A stretch of DNA of 35,958 nt from Limosilactobacillus oris DSM 4864 (GCF_001434465.1 NZ_AZGE01000006.1:1-35958), one strand, 5' to 3'. Counted from the first letter of the stretch, positions 25,879-34,841 are shown. Numbers and translations: made by a program. The notes: generated by a model from the letters alone, not told the origin.

Positions 25879-27057
25879 ATGGTAAACAGAAACGTTAATC
25901 AGGCGGAAGTTAAGCAGCGGTTCAGCTTGCGAAAGCTCAAGATTGGCACCGTATCAGTACTCTTGGGGGCCACTTTCTTCCTCCTTGGTGGCAATGGTTC
26001 GGTCAAGGCGGATACGGCTAACCCTGGTTCGGCCACCGTCCAAGTTTCGGCGAGTCACCAGGAGCAGGTAAACAACCAGCAGCAGACTCAGGATGCAATC
26101 AAACTGGTTCAACAGGACCTGGGCGATAATGGCGAAGTCCAGAGCGACCAGGCGGTAACGATTGACCGGACCATCCACTACCAAGAACAGGGAACTAATA
26201 AAACGCTGGCGGATGATGCTAACCAAAATATCAGTATCGTGCCCTACTACCAGCTTGGGCACGTCACGGTTAACTACGTCGACCAAGATGAAGGCAATAA
26301 GGTTTTTGCTTCTAAACCGTTGAGTGGCCGGCGCGGGAGTGCGGTTAACTATGATGCGCAAAACACTATTTTTGATTATGAAAATATGGGTTATGAATTA
26401 GTGTCGAATGATTATCCGCAGGACGCGACCTTTACTGGCACGCCGCAGGTCTTTACGATTGTGTTTAAGCACCTTACAACGCCGGTGACGCCGGACAATC
26501 CAAATGTTCCCCGGACAGTTGCTCTTTACGCCGCGGCGGGCGCAGACCAGGCCCAGGACGAGGACGGTCTTTACTATGACCTTGTTCAGGGCAACAAGAT
26601 TATCGCGAAGGGCTTGACGAAGGATCAGGCCTGGGCAAAACTGGCAGAAATCGTTTCGCCGGAGATTGTTGGTTACCACCTAGTAAACAATAAGCAAAAG
26701 GTGATTGACGACCTGATCGCTGACGCCCAGGCGAATAGGCACACCGTCTATACGGTCTACTACACCCGGGACCAGCAGCCAACCCCGACCCCAGCTCCAG
26801 GTGAGACACCAACGACGACCCCCGCGGAAACGCCAGTAACGCCGGAAACGACTGGCCACGAGACTGCTACTCCGGTAGGGGGGGTCCAGACTGGCCGGAC
26901 AGCGCTTGTTAGTGCCACTACTACTAAGCAGGCGGCTTCAGCAACCCAATTGCCGCAAACGGGGACGCAAGCAGGACGGGAGAGTGTGCTGGGCTTAGGC
27001 GTAGCAATGCTCACCACGCTGTTTGGCCTGTTGGGAATTAAGAAACGCGAATATTAA
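25879..27057 (+). CDS. LPXTG-anchored surface protein with YSIRK-type signal and MucBP-like region
   Basis: 392-residue cell-wall protein, anchored by sortase A. The N-terminus has a YSIRK-like signal (RFSLRKLKIGTVSVLLGATFFLLGG). Then come a Gln-rich segment, a MucBP/Mub-like unit (HVTVNYVDQDEGNKVF to FTIVFKHLTTPVTPDNP, about 130-215), a further domain (VALYAAAGADQAQDEDGLYYDL to YTVYYTRDQQ) and a Pro/Thr stalk. LPQTG (about 358-362), a hydrophobic helix and KKREY end the protein. It probably binds mucus or another host surface; this is inference. ATG 25879 is taken over GTG 25876 by distance from GGGGGG (25864-25869). One MucBP-like unit is few compared with large mucus-binding proteins. Confidence 0.88.
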   Translation: MVNRNVNQAEVKQRFSLRKLKIGTVSVLLGATFFLLGGNGSVKADTANPGSATVQVSASHQEQVNNQQQTQDAIKLVQQDLGDNGEVQSDQAVTIDRTIHYQEQGTNKTLADDANQNISIVPYYQLGHVTVNYVDQDEGNKVFASKPLSGRRGSAVNYDAQNTIFDYENMGYELVSNDYPQDATFTGTPQVFTIVFKHLTTPVTPDNPNVPRTVALYAAAGADQAQDEDGLYYDLVQGNKIIAKGLTKDQAWAKLAEIVSPEIVGYHLVNNKQKVIDDLIADAQANRHTVYTVYYTRDQQPTPTPAPGETPTTTPAETPVTPETTGHETATPVGGVQTGRTALVSATTTKQAASATQLPQTGTQAGRESVLGLGVAMLTTLFGLLGIKKREY

Positions 27058-27115
27058 AACGGAAACCGCTGGCGGCAGTGATACTGCTACCGGGAGTTCC
27101 TACCAAGAATCATCA

Positions 27116-27154
27116 GGGTCCAGATTTCGGCAGTGCCGGAGCTGGGCCCTTTTT
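27116..27154 (+). terminator. Terminator after LPXTG gene
   Basis: GGGTCCAG (27116-27123) pairs with CTGGGCCC (27142-27149) with one G-T pair and an inner CGGCA/TGCCG stem, followed by TTTTT. Confidence 0.75.
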
Positions 27155-27388
27155 AGTACCGCAGCCCCGTTTTGGAAATTGACTGAGAAAGTTCTAACCA
27201 AAACAGGATTAGCCATCAAAACTGCTTAATAAAATTAAGCACTCTCCCGGTTCTACATTAACTTTTCACTATGTAAGAGCGCTTTCACGTTGGATAAATA
27301 CACGATTCTCGTATATCTATTCACTTCCGGCTTCACAGATGATAATGTATTATCAACGTTAAAATTTGATTAGAAAAGGAGTCGGTAG
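27155..27388 (+). promoter_or_regulatory. Upstream region of the amino acid ABC transporter, with cre-like site
   Basis: No gene is seen from 27058 to 27388. TAAGAGCGCTTTCA (27274-27287) fits the cre consensus with two mismatches. TATTAT (27348-27353) and GATAAT (27341-27346) are candidate -10 boxes without a good -35. AAAAGGAG (27374-27381) is the ribosome site. Confidence 0.35.
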
Positions 27389-28855
27389 ATGATGCGGAGA
27401 ACGGTTTTAAGAAAGTGGCTAACCGCCGTTGTTGCAGTCGTTGGGATTGCAGTGGGGTGGTTATTAGTCGAACCACAGAGCGTGTCAGCTGCGGAACCGA
27501 CTTATACCTTTGCCACCAACAACACCTTTGCCCCCTTTGAAATTCAGGATAGCAAGGGTGGCTACTCGGGGAAGAACCCCGGAATCGAAATTGAAATTCT
27601 GAAGAAGATTGCCAAGCACGAGCACTTTAAATACAAGCTCAAGCCAATGAGTTTTAACGGGGACCTGCAAGCCCTCGAAGGCGGCCAGGTGGATGCCGTG
27701 ATTGCCGGAATGAGTGTGACGGACGAACGGAAAGCCAAGTTTGACTTTTCCAAAGCCTACTACACGGATGGGGTAGAAATGGCGGTTGCCAAGGACAGTA
27801 AGATTCACTCCCTCAAGCAGCTCAAGGGCAAGACCGTTTCCGCTAAGGCGGGGACCAGTGCCGCCCTCTTCTTGAAGAAGAACCAGAAGAAGTACGGCTA
27901 CCAGATCAAGTACTTCGATTCCTCCAACACGATGTGGAACGACGTCAAGAACGGCAACACGGCCGCAACCTTTGATGATGGGCCGGTTCTGGAATACGGG
28001 ATCAAGACTGGGGTCCCGCTGAAAATCGTGACGAAGAAGCCAATCGACGCCCAGCCGGTGGCCGTTGGTTTCCAAAAGGGCAAGAACCTCGCCCTGCAAA
28101 AGAAGATTAACAACGGGATTGACTGGCTGAACGAAACCGGTCAGATGAAACAAATCGTTGACAAGTACACCAAGAGTGACAAGACGGCGAAGTCCAGCAC
28201 GGCTAGCCGGACCATCTGGGGCCTGCTGAAGGCCAACCGGGTCGCCCTCCTGAACGGGTTATGGATGACCATCCAATTGACGATTGTCGGGATTGCTTTG
28301 GCCCTGGTCTTCGGCCTGATCCTCGGGGTGCTGGGAGTAATGCAGAGCAAGGTTGCCAACGCCATCTCCAGTACGATTATTTACATCTTCCGGGGGCTGC
28401 CAATGATCGTTTTGGCCTTCTTCATCTACATGGGGTTGCCAAACGTGATTGGTCATAAGGTACCGCTCTTCCTCGCTGGGGTTGTGACCCTGATGCTTGA
28501 CGAAGGGGCCTACATTGGGGCCATCGTTAAGGGTGGTTTTGACGCCGTGGACCCTGGACAGTGGGAAGCTGCGCGGAGCCTTGGTTTGCCATACCGCAAG
28601 GCCCTAGTCAAGGTCGTTGCGCCGCAGGGGATTAAAATCATGGTACCGTCACTGGTCAACCAGTTCATCATTACCTTGAAAGATACGTCGATCCTGTCGG
28701 CCATCGGGGTGATGGAGCTGACCCAGACGGGGACCGTGATCATCTCGCAAAACATGGAAGGGTTCCGGATGTGGCTGATTATCGGGACAATCTACATTAT
28801 TATCATTACCCTGTTAACTTGGTTGTCAAACTACATTCAAAAGAGGATGGCTTAA
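27389..28855 (+). CDS. Amino acid ABC transporter, substrate-binding domain fused to permease (GlnP-like)
   Basis: 488 residues. A signal/anchor ([18 protein letters not shown] and SVSAAEP) precedes a family 3 binding domain (about 37-265, [45 protein letters not shown]). It is fused to a permease domain (about 275-488) of the His/Glu/Gln type with ATPase-contact loop [22 protein letters not shown]. It imports glutamine or another polar amino acid; exact ligand not readable. The ATPase gene follows after one base. Start ATG 27389 (ATG 27392 equally possible). Confidence 0.93.
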   Translation: MMRRTVLRKWLTAVVAVVGIAVGWLLVEPQSVSAAEPTYTFATNNTFAPFEIQDSKGGYSGKNPGIEIEILKKIAKHEHFKYKLKPMSFNGDLQALEGGQVDAVIAGMSVTDERKAKFDFSKAYYTDGVEMAVAKDSKIHSLKQLKGKTVSAKAGTSAALFLKKNQKKYGYQIKYFDSSNTMWNDVKNGNTAATFDDGPVLEYGIKTGVPLKIVTKKPIDAQPVAVGFQKGKNLALQKKINNGIDWLNETGQMKQIVDKYTKSDKTAKSSTASRTIWGLLKANRVALLNGLWMTIQLTIVGIALALVFGLILGVLGVMQSKVANAISSTIIYIFRGLPMIVLAFFIYMGLPNVIGHKVPLFLAGVVTLMLDEGAYIGAIVKGGFDAVDPGQWEAARSLGLPYRKALVKVVAPQGIKIMVPSLVNQFIITLKDTSILSAIGVMELTQTGTVIISQNMEGFRMWLIIGTIYIIIITLLTWLSNYIQKRMA

Positions 28856-28856
28856 T

Positions 28857-29600
28857 ATGGATAAACAATATAAGGTACAAGTAAAAGACTTACACAAGAG
28901 CTACGGTAAAAACGAAGTCCTCCAGGGAATCAATTTGAACGTCTTACCGAGCGAAGTGGTCTGCATGATTGGCCCGTCTGGTTCCGGTAAGAGTACCTTC
29001 CTGCGCTGCCTGAACCGGCTGGAGGTGCCGAACGGCGGTCACATTTACGTTGATGGCTATGATATTGCGGACCCGAAAATCAACATTAACAAGGTCCGGG
29101 AAAACATCGGGATGGTCTTCCAACACTTCAACCTCTTCCCGAACATGACGGTGCTGGAAAACGTGACCCTTGCACCAATTCAGCTGAAAAAGGCCAACAA
29201 GGAACAAGCAGTCGAAGAAGCACTCCACTACCTGGAAATCGTTGGCTTAAAGGAAAAGGCGAACGTCAACCCGAAGACCCTCTCCGGGGGCCAAAAGCAG
29301 CGGGTGGCAATTGCCCGTGCCTTGGCGATGAAGCCCGACGTGATGCTCTTTGACGAACCGACCAGCGCCCTTGACCCTGAAATGGTGGGGGACGTCCTGG
29401 AAGTAATGAAGAACCTGGCAAACCAGGGAATGACAATGATTGTCGTCACCCACGAAATGGGCTTTGCCAAGCAAGTCGCAGACCGGGTCGTCTTCTTCCA
29501 CGATGGCAATATCCGTGAGCAAGGGACGCCAGAACAGATTTTTGATCACCCGCAGCACGCCGATACGCAGAACTTCTTGGATAAGGTATTAAACGTTTAG
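28857..29600 (+). CDS. glnQ: Amino acid ABC transporter ATP-binding protein (GlnQ-like)
   Basis: 247-residue ATPase that drives the preceding fused transporter. Walker [10 protein letters not shown] (near residue 39), Q-loop [17 protein letters not shown], signature [15 protein letters not shown], Walker [13 protein letters not shown] and switch His in [10 protein letters not shown] are all intact. The one-base gap to the permease stop implies coupled translation. Confidence 0.95.
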   Translation: MDKQYKVQVKDLHKSYGKNEVLQGINLNVLPSEVVCMIGPSGSGKSTFLRCLNRLEVPNGGHIYVDGYDIADPKININKVRENIGMVFQHFNLFPNMTVLENVTLAPIQLKKANKEQAVEEALHYLEIVGLKEKANVNPKTLSGGQKQRVAIARALAMKPDVMLFDEPTSALDPEMVGDVLEVMKNLANQGMTMIVVTHEMGFAKQVADRVVFFHDGNIREQGTPEQIFDHPQHADTQNFLDKVLNV

Positions 29601-29626
29601 TGCTTAATAAATTAACGTGAACATAC

Positions 29627-29666
29627 TTGCCTAGTGACGCCCTTGGTTTATAATACTAAGGACGTC
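29627..29666 (+). promoter_or_regulatory. Promoter of first amino acid permease, with dyad centred on the -10
   Basis: TTGCCT (29627-29632), 16-bp spacer, TATAAT (29649-29654). GACGCCCTTGG (29636-29646) and CTAAGGACGTC (29656-29666) form an inverted repeat (9 of 11) centred on the -10 box, the place expected for a repressor site. Confidence 0.6.
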
Positions 29667-29691
29667 TTAGCTGTCTTCAAGGAGGGATTCG

Positions 29692-31050
29692 ATGGCTAAT
29701 AAAAATGAACCAAAATTGGAACGATCGCTGAAAAGCCGTCATGTGATGATGATCGCGATTGGTGGTGCGATCGGGACCGGGCTGTTCTTAGGCTCCGGTG
29801 AAGCAATTAAGCAGGCCGGCCCGGCAATCATTCTTTCGTACTTAATCGTGGGGATTTTTGCCTTCTTTATGATGCGGGCCCTCGGTGAACTGATTTTAGC
29901 GGACCCGACCAAGCACTCCTTCATTGAACTGATCAAGGTGTACCTGGGCGACCGGGTCGAATTTATCGCCGGTTGGATGTACTGGGCCTGCTGGCTGACC
30001 CTGGCGATGGCCGACCTGACCGCCACCGGGATTTACCTGCGCTACTGGTTTCCCAGCCTGCCGCAGTGGGTGGGCCCGCTGGTAATCATCATTCTGCTGA
30101 TGCTGGTCAACATGGTCAACGTCGGCCTCTTCGGTGAACTGGAGAGCTGGTTCTCGATGATCAAGGTCGTGGCGATTTTGCTGCTGATTGGAATCGGCGT
30201 GGTGCTGATTGTGATGCACGCCCGGGTTAACGGCCGCTTTGTTGAGTTGCAGAACCTAACCCGGTACGGGGGCTTCTTCCAGAACGGCCCGGTGAACTTC
30301 TTAATGTCTTTCCAGATGGTTGTCTTTGCCTTCGGGGGGATTGAGATGGTTGGCCTGACCGCGGGGGAAACTAAGGACCCGGAAAATGATATCCCCAAGG
30401 CGATTAACTCCCTGCCAGTCCGGATTGGGCTGTTCTACATCGGCTCGATGATTGCTCTGATGTCGATCTATCCGTGGTTCAAGATTGAAACAACTTCGAG
30501 CCCCTTCGTCCAAGTCTTTGCTGCCATCGGGATTCCAGCTGCGGCGGGAATCGTGAACTTCGTGGTACTGACTGCGGCGATGTCAGCAACCAACAGTGCC
30601 ATTTTTAGTACCAGCCGGTCGCTTTATTCGCTTGCCCGGGGCGGTAACGCACCGCGGTCCTTCGGCAAGCTGAGCACGAAGGTTGTGCCGAGTCGGGCCC
30701 TGTGGTTTTCCTCGGCCATCCTCTTTATCACGGTGGTCCTGAACTACATCATGCCAGCGGGAATCTTTAACTTTATTGCCAGCGTCTGCACGATTGCCTT
30801 TATCTACATCTGGCTAATCCTGCTCTTCGCCCACATCCGCTATCGGCAGCAGAATCCTGCTGGTGCCGCGGCCTTTAAGATGCCCGGTTACCCGGTCACC
30901 AGCTGGCTGACAATCGTGTTCTTTGCGGCCGTACTGGTCGTGCTGCTCTTTAGTGCAACCAGCCGGATCCCGGTTTTGGTATCCTTCGTCTTTCTCGCAA
31001 TTCTTGCCGTGGTATATGAAATAAAAAAACGGCGGCAGGCGCAAAAGTAG
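29692..31050 (+). CDS. Amino acid permease, APC superfamily (AAT family)
   Basis: 452-residue polytopic amino acid-proton symporter with 12 likely helices. It begins LKSRHVMMIAIGGAIGTGLFLGSGEAI, the AAT-family substrate-binding signature of helix 1, and contains EFIAGWMYWACWLTLAMADLTATGIYLRYW and GGIEMVGLTAGETKDPENDIPKAI. AAGGAGG precedes the ATG. The next gene is a close paralogue (long identical blocks such as the helix 3 region), so this is a tandem duplication. Substrate not readable. Confidence 0.92.
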   Translation: MANKNEPKLERSLKSRHVMMIAIGGAIGTGLFLGSGEAIKQAGPAIILSYLIVGIFAFFMMRALGELILADPTKHSFIELIKVYLGDRVEFIAGWMYWACWLTLAMADLTATGIYLRYWFPSLPQWVGPLVIIILLMLVNMVNVGLFGELESWFSMIKVVAILLLIGIGVVLIVMHARVNGRFVELQNLTRYGGFFQNGPVNFLMSFQMVVFAFGGIEMVGLTAGETKDPENDIPKAINSLPVRIGLFYIGSMIALMSIYPWFKIETTSSPFVQVFAAIGIPAAAGIVNFVVLTAAMSATNSAIFSTSRSLYSLARGGNAPRSFGKLSTKVVPSRALWFSSAILFITVVLNYIMPAGIFNFIASVCTIAFIYIWLILLFAHIRYRQQNPAGAAAFKMPGYPVTSWLTIVFFAAVLVVLLFSATSRIPVLVSFVFLAILAVVYEIKKRRQAQK

Positions 31051-31113
31051 GCTATTATCGGAATGGCAGCGATTGCAAGAGACGAATAATTAGACTAAAT
31101 TGCTAAATTTCGT

Positions 31114-31141
31114 TTGACATTTATGATAGAATACTTATAAT
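31114..31141 (+). promoter_or_regulatory. Promoter of second amino acid permease
   Basis: TTGACA (31114-31119), 16-bp spacer, TATAAT (31136-31141): consensus boxes. Confidence 0.85.
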
Positions 31142-31147
31142 TATTAG

Positions 31148-31336
31148 TAAATTCTAATCACTGGTTAACAGAGACCCTCACAAGTGCTGAAAGTAGGGAC
31201 CAGTTTAATGGCATGTTCGTAAAAGTGGGTGGTTCCCTTATCGACTGAGAGGTAGTTCACGAATAGTGGGCTATGAAGATGGGTGGAACCGCGTTAAAAA
31301 CGTCCCTGGCTAAAGCTAAAGCCAGGGACGTTTTTT
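31148..31336 (+). promoter_or_regulatory. T-box leader of second amino acid permease
   Basis: Contains AGAGACCC and the distal-loop GTGCTGA of stem I, the T-box GGGTGGAACCGCG (31281-31293), and a 15-bp perfect terminator (31296-31310 with 31321-31335) ending in T6. The leader is short and I cannot fix the specifier codon, so the amino acid sensed is open. It ties permease expression to uncharged tRNA. Confidence 0.9.
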
Positions 31337-31372
31337 ACGTTCACGCTGAAAATGACTAAGGAGGTCAACAAT

Positions 31373-32728
31373 ATGGATGAACAGCAAAGCCAAAAACTGC
31401 AACGCTCGCTAAAGAGCCGTCACATTACGATGATTGCCATCGGTGGGGCCATCGGAACGGGATTATTCCTGGGCTCCGGTTCTGCCATCCACGCTGCCGG
31501 TCCATCGATCATCCTTTCTTACTTGATTGTTGGGGTCTTCATCTTCTTCATGATGCGGGCCTTGGGGGAATTGCTGCTGGAGGACCCCTCCCGCCATTCC
31601 TTTATCGACGCCATTCAATACTACCTGGGTGACCGGATGGAATTCATCGCTGGCTGGATGTACTGGGCCTGCTGGCTGACCCTGGCGATGGCCGACCTGA
31701 CGGCCACCGGGATCTACCTGCGCTACTGGTTTCCCAACCTTCCACAATGGGTCGGACCACTGGTCATCGTGGTAGCGCTGATGCTAATCAACATGATTAA
31801 CGTCGGCCTCTTCGGTGAGCTGGAGAGCTGGTTCTCGATGATCAAGGTCCTGGCAATCGTTGCTTTGATTATCACCGGATTAGTGCTGATTCTGCTGCAC
31901 AGCCACGTTGAAGGTCGGACGGTATCACTAAGTAACCTGGTCAACCAGGGAGGCTTTTTCCCAACAGGACTAGCCGGTTTCCTGGTCTCGTTCCAGATGG
32001 TCGTCTTTGCCTTTGTCGGCATTGAGATGGTCGGCCTGACGGCGGGGGAAACCCGGAATCCGCAAAAGGATATTCCGAAGGCCATCAATACCCTGCCAGT
32101 TCGGATTGGTCTCTTCTACATCGGTTCGATGATTGCCCTGATGTCCATTTATCCCTGGTTCCATGTCAAGACGACTTCCAGCCCCTTCGTGCAGGTCTTT
32201 GCGGCCATCGGTATTCCCGGAGCGGCAGGGATTTTGAACTTTGTGGTGCTGACCGCGGCAATGTCGGCCACTAACAGTGCTATTTTTAGTACCAGCCGGT
32301 CGCTCTACGCCCTGGCCGAAAGCGGCAACGCGCCGCAACGCTTCAAAGAGCTGAGTCCCCAGGCGGTTCCGACCCGGGCACTGACTTTTTCGACCATTAT
32401 CTTATTTGTTACCGTCATTTTGAACTACATTATGCCAGCAGGAATCTTCGATGTTATCGCCGGAGTTTCGACAATTACCTTTGTCTTTACCTGGCTGATT
32501 ATCCTCTTTGCCCACATTAAGTTCCGGCAGGCGCACCCGGCGGGGATCACCAGCTTCAAGATGCCTGGTTATCCGCTCACCAGTTGGCTGACGATTATCT
32601 TTTTCTTCGGCGTGCTGGTCATCCTCTTGTTCATTGATACCACGCGGATTCCGTTGATTATTTCCGTGGTGATCTTTGTTCTGTTGGCAATCGGGTTTAA
32701 CTACACCCCAAAGGGAAAAAAGAAATAA
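31373..32728 (+). CDS. Amino acid permease, APC superfamily (AAT family), T-box controlled
   Basis: 451-residue amino acid-proton symporter, closely related to the preceding permease across the whole length (IAIGGAIGTGLFLGSGSAI, GWMYWACWLTLAMADLTATGIYLRYWFP, TAAMSATNSAIFSTSRSLYALA). Most changes fall in loops and the last helices. ATG 31373 is chosen because AAGGAGGT (31358-31365) is seven bases upstream; an in-frame ATG at 31352 has no ribosome site. The T-box makes it a starvation-induced importer for the amino acid sensed. Confidence 0.92.
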   Translation: MDEQQSQKLQRSLKSRHITMIAIGGAIGTGLFLGSGSAIHAAGPSIILSYLIVGVFIFFMMRALGELLLEDPSRHSFIDAIQYYLGDRMEFIAGWMYWACWLTLAMADLTATGIYLRYWFPNLPQWVGPLVIVVALMLINMINVGLFGELESWFSMIKVLAIVALIITGLVLILLHSHVEGRTVSLSNLVNQGGFFPTGLAGFLVSFQMVVFAFVGIEMVGLTAGETRNPQKDIPKAINTLPVRIGLFYIGSMIALMSIYPWFHVKTTSSPFVQVFAAIGIPGAAGILNFVVLTAAMSATNSAIFSTSRSLYALAESGNAPQRFKELSPQAVPTRALTFSTIILFVTVILNYIMPAGIFDVIAGVSTITFVFTWLIILFAHIKFRQAHPAGITSFKMPGYPLTSWLTIIFFFGVLVILLFIDTTRIPLIISVVIFVLLAIGFNYTPKGKKK

Positions 32729-32856
32729 AATTTTTTCAAAATGAGATACTGACCAAACTAGGGTTAAACAGTTTAGAAGCAGTGAGCTAACCACTCAAAA
32801 ACCGCAAATCGTCTAAGTTTGCTAATCGCTACCAACGTTGTCATGCCGCGGTTTGT

Positions 32857-32885
32857 TTGACCTCATAGTGGCAATGGATTATACT
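32857..32885 (+). promoter_or_regulatory. Consensus promoter in gene-free region
   Basis: TTGACC (32857-32862), 17-bp spacer, TATACT (32880-32885), pointing into a stretch without open reading frames. Confidence 0.65.
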
Positions 32886-32891
32886 AAAAAT

Positions 32892-33188
32892 GTGAAAGGG
32901 CGACGGCTAGTTTTGAACAAACATCTTCTCATAATAAACTACTTTAAAGCTGGTTAATTAATAACACGATAATTAACGACACCCCACTCCACATGAAACG
33001 CTTTAGTTTCCTTGAAAAGTATGGTAGCTAAAAATTAGTGGCCATATCTACAACCTTAAATGATTGAGCTTCAGTTCTTCATCCTTGGCGGAAGAACGCA
33101 AGATACGTTAACAAACCTTAATAGAGTTAACCGCGGCTGTTGTCCTTTCATTGGGAGCACGGAGACATCTACTTGTCTCCGCTTTTTT
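32892..33188 (+). ncRNA. Candidate structured non-coding RNA, about 295 nt
   Basis: Runs from the promoter at 32857-32885 to an intrinsic terminator (GGAGACA 33161-33167 with TGTCTCC 33174-33180, then GCTTTTTT). It has no credible coding frame. Internal hairpins are ATGG..CCAT around 33021-33045, GTTCTTC (33074-33080)/GAAGAAC (33091-33097) and GTTAAC (33107-33112)/GTTAAC (33126-33131). It does not look like tmRNA, RNase P or SRP RNA. It may instead be a long leader of the nucleoside genes ended by the terminator. Confidence 0.4.
33161..33188 (+). terminator. Intrinsic terminator of the candidate ncRNA
   Basis: Seven-bp GC-rich stem GGAGACA/TGTCTCC with six-base loop, then GCTTTTTTG. Confidence 0.85.
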
Positions 33189-33216
33189 GTTATAATGATG
33201 GTCCTTGGCAGGGGCG

Positions 33217-33258
33217 GTCCCGGTAACAAGCAGTGAGTTTGTGACTGGGACTTCTTTT
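33217..33258 (+). terminator. Second intrinsic terminator upstream of nupC
   Basis: GTCCCGGT pairs with ACTGGGAC (one G-T pair), followed by TTCTTTTTTG. A TATAAT (33190-33195) lies just upstream, so a very short transcript is possible. Confidence 0.6.
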
Positions 33259-33432
33259 TTGTCAGTACTGAGGAAGCGCTTTCGAGAAATTTCAGCGAGT
33301 TTGTGAACGCTTCCAGAATCAGTAAAACGTTTCAATAACCGCGATAAGTAAACCGATTTATGACCTATTAGCGCAACTAAACCGTTCTCAGTTCACAAAC
33401 TTGTTTATATTTAAGCCTTTACACAAGTTTGT
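33235..33432. promoter_or_regulatory. Array of AGTTTGT-core motifs and inverted repeats before nupC
   Basis: GAGTTTGTGA occurs at 33235-33244 and 33297-33306, TCACAAACTTG (opposite strand form) at 33393-33403 and ACAAGTTTGT at 33423-33432. ACAAACTTGT/ACAAGTTTGT is a perfect 10-bp inverted pair. GGAAGCG (33272-33278)/CGCTTCC (33308-33314) is another dyad, including a cre-like AAGCGCTT core (33274-33281). These fit an operator array for nupC. Confidence 0.45.
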
Positions 33433-33459
33433 TTTTAAGATATTCTTAAAGTCGTAAAG

Positions 33460-33487
33460 TTGTCTCGTCGAACAAAGCAATTATAAT
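33460..33487 (+). promoter_or_regulatory. nupC promoter
   Basis: TTGTCT (33460-33465), 16-bp spacer, TATAAT (33482-33487), just downstream of the motif array. Confidence 0.65.
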
Positions 33488-33557
33488 TTTTTCGATTTTA
33501 GTAGTAGAGGCGACAGTGTTTATTACATGGATTTTTTATTAAGGGGTGTATACAACC

Positions 33558-34760
33558 ATGTATCTTGCAATCAATATTCTAGGTTTGATTGTTTTCCTAG
33601 CGATTGGTTGGCTGTTCTCAAAGAACCGCAAGGCCATCAATTGGAAGACGGTTGCCATCATGGTCGTGCTGAACTTGGTTTTGGCATGGTTCTTGACGGG
33701 TTCTTCAGCGGGCCGGGCCGGTGTTAAGGCCGCTGCTGACGGCTTCGTTTGGATTGTTGACGTGTCCGCAAAGGGGACGGTCTTCGCACTGGGTGACTGG
33801 TACAACGTTAAGAACTTGAACTTCATTTGTTCTGCGCTGATGCCAATCCTGATGATTGTTCCGCTGTTCGACATCTTGACTTACATCGGCTTCCTGCCAT
33901 GGATTATCAAGTGGATCGGACGGGGACTTTCCTACATCACTGGTCAACCGAAGTTTGAATCATTCTTCGCTGTTGAAATGATGTTCTTAGGGAACACTGA
34001 AGTGCTGGCCGTTTCCGGGATGCAAATCCGGAAGATGAGCAAGGAACGGAACTTGACACTGGCCATGATGTCAATGTCTTGTGTTACTGCTTCTATTCTG
34101 GGGGCCTACATTGAAATGATGCCGGGTCAATACATTTTGACTGCTGTTCCAATCAACATTATCAACGCGCTGATTGCCACTAGTATGTTAAACCCAGTTC
34201 ACCTTTCACCAGAAGAAGACACCATCGAAAAGGTTGGTGCAACCGACAACGGCAAGAAGGAACCATTCTTCAGCTTCTTGGGTGACTCCATCCTGGGCGC
34301 TGGTAAGCTGATCCTGATCATCGTTGCAAACGTTGTTGCCTTCGTTGCCTTAGCTGCTCTGATTGACAAGATTCTGGCATTGTTCTGGAAGCCACTGTCA
34401 CTCGAAAGCATCCTGGGTGTAATTATGTTCCCATTCTCCTGGTTACTTGGTCTGCCAGTTCACCAGGCATGGCAATTGGCCCAAGACATGGGGATGAAGT
34501 TAGTTACGAACGAATTCGTTGTTATGGGTAAGGTTACGGCTGACATCGCCCACTACCCTGAACACTTGAAGGCCTGCCTGACGGTCTTCGTTACTTCCTT
34601 CGCCAACTTCGGTACCCTTGGAATGATCATCGGTGCCTTCAAGGGCTTGGCTAACAAGGAAGATAACGACTACATCGCTTCTAACATTGGCTACCTGCTG
34701 TTGTCTGGTATCTTGGTATCACTCTTATCAGCTGCCTTTGTTGGCCTGTTCGTTTGGTAA
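33558..34760 (+). CDS. nupC: Concentrative nucleoside transporter (NupC/CNT family)
   Basis: 400-residue polytopic importer of nucleosides, driven by protons or sodium. The core CNT signatures are visible: PKFESFFAVEMMFLGNTEVLAVSG (substrate-binding hairpin), MSCVTASILGAYIEMMPGQYILTA, and FVTSFANFGTLGMIIGAFKGL near the end. ATG 33558 is chosen over GTG 33546, as AAGGGGTG (33541-33548) is well placed. The nucleoside hydrolase follows after a hairpin, giving an uptake-and-cleavage unit. Confidence 0.94.
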   Translation: MYLAINILGLIVFLAIGWLFSKNRKAINWKTVAIMVVLNLVLAWFLTGSSAGRAGVKAAADGFVWIVDVSAKGTVFALGDWYNVKNLNFICSALMPILMIVPLFDILTYIGFLPWIIKWIGRGLSYITGQPKFESFFAVEMMFLGNTEVLAVSGMQIRKMSKERNLTLAMMSMSCVTASILGAYIEMMPGQYILTAVPINIINALIATSMLNPVHLSPEEDTIEKVGATDNGKKEPFFSFLGDSILGAGKLILIIVANVVAFVALAALIDKILALFWKPLSLESILGVIMFPFSWLLGLPVHQAWQLAQDMGMKLVTNEFVVMGKVTADIAHYPEHLKACLTVFVTSFANFGTLGMIIGAFKGLANKEDNDYIASNIGYLLLSGILVSLLSAAFVGLFVW

Positions 34761-34766
34761 AAAATT

Positions 34767-34792
34767 AAAGCAGCTTGCGGGCTGCTTTTTTT
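34767..34792 (+). terminator. Terminator between nupC and nucleoside hydrolase
   Basis: AAAGCAGC (34767-34774) pairs with GCTGCTTT (34781-34788) and more T. It may reduce, rather than abolish, read-through. Confidence 0.75.
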
Positions 34793-34804
34793 AACCTAAA
34801 GGCT

Positions 34805-34818
34805 CGTAAACGCTTGCA
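34805..34818 (+). promoter_or_regulatory. Candidate cre site before nucleoside hydrolase
   Basis: CGTAAACGCTTGCA fits TGWAANCGNTNWCA with two mismatches. It lies between the terminator and the AAGGAGG ribosome site (34827-34833). Confidence 0.4.
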
Positions 34819-34841
34819 ATTCAAACAAGGAGGAATTTACA

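Noticed and set aside
33310-33325. cre site at GTAAAACGTTTCAA region
   Set aside because: The arms do not fit the consensus (four mismatches at fixed positions).
33108-33335. 75-residue minus-strand reading frame
   Set aside because: It covers two intrinsic terminators and promoter motifs, has no ribosome site and resembles no protein.
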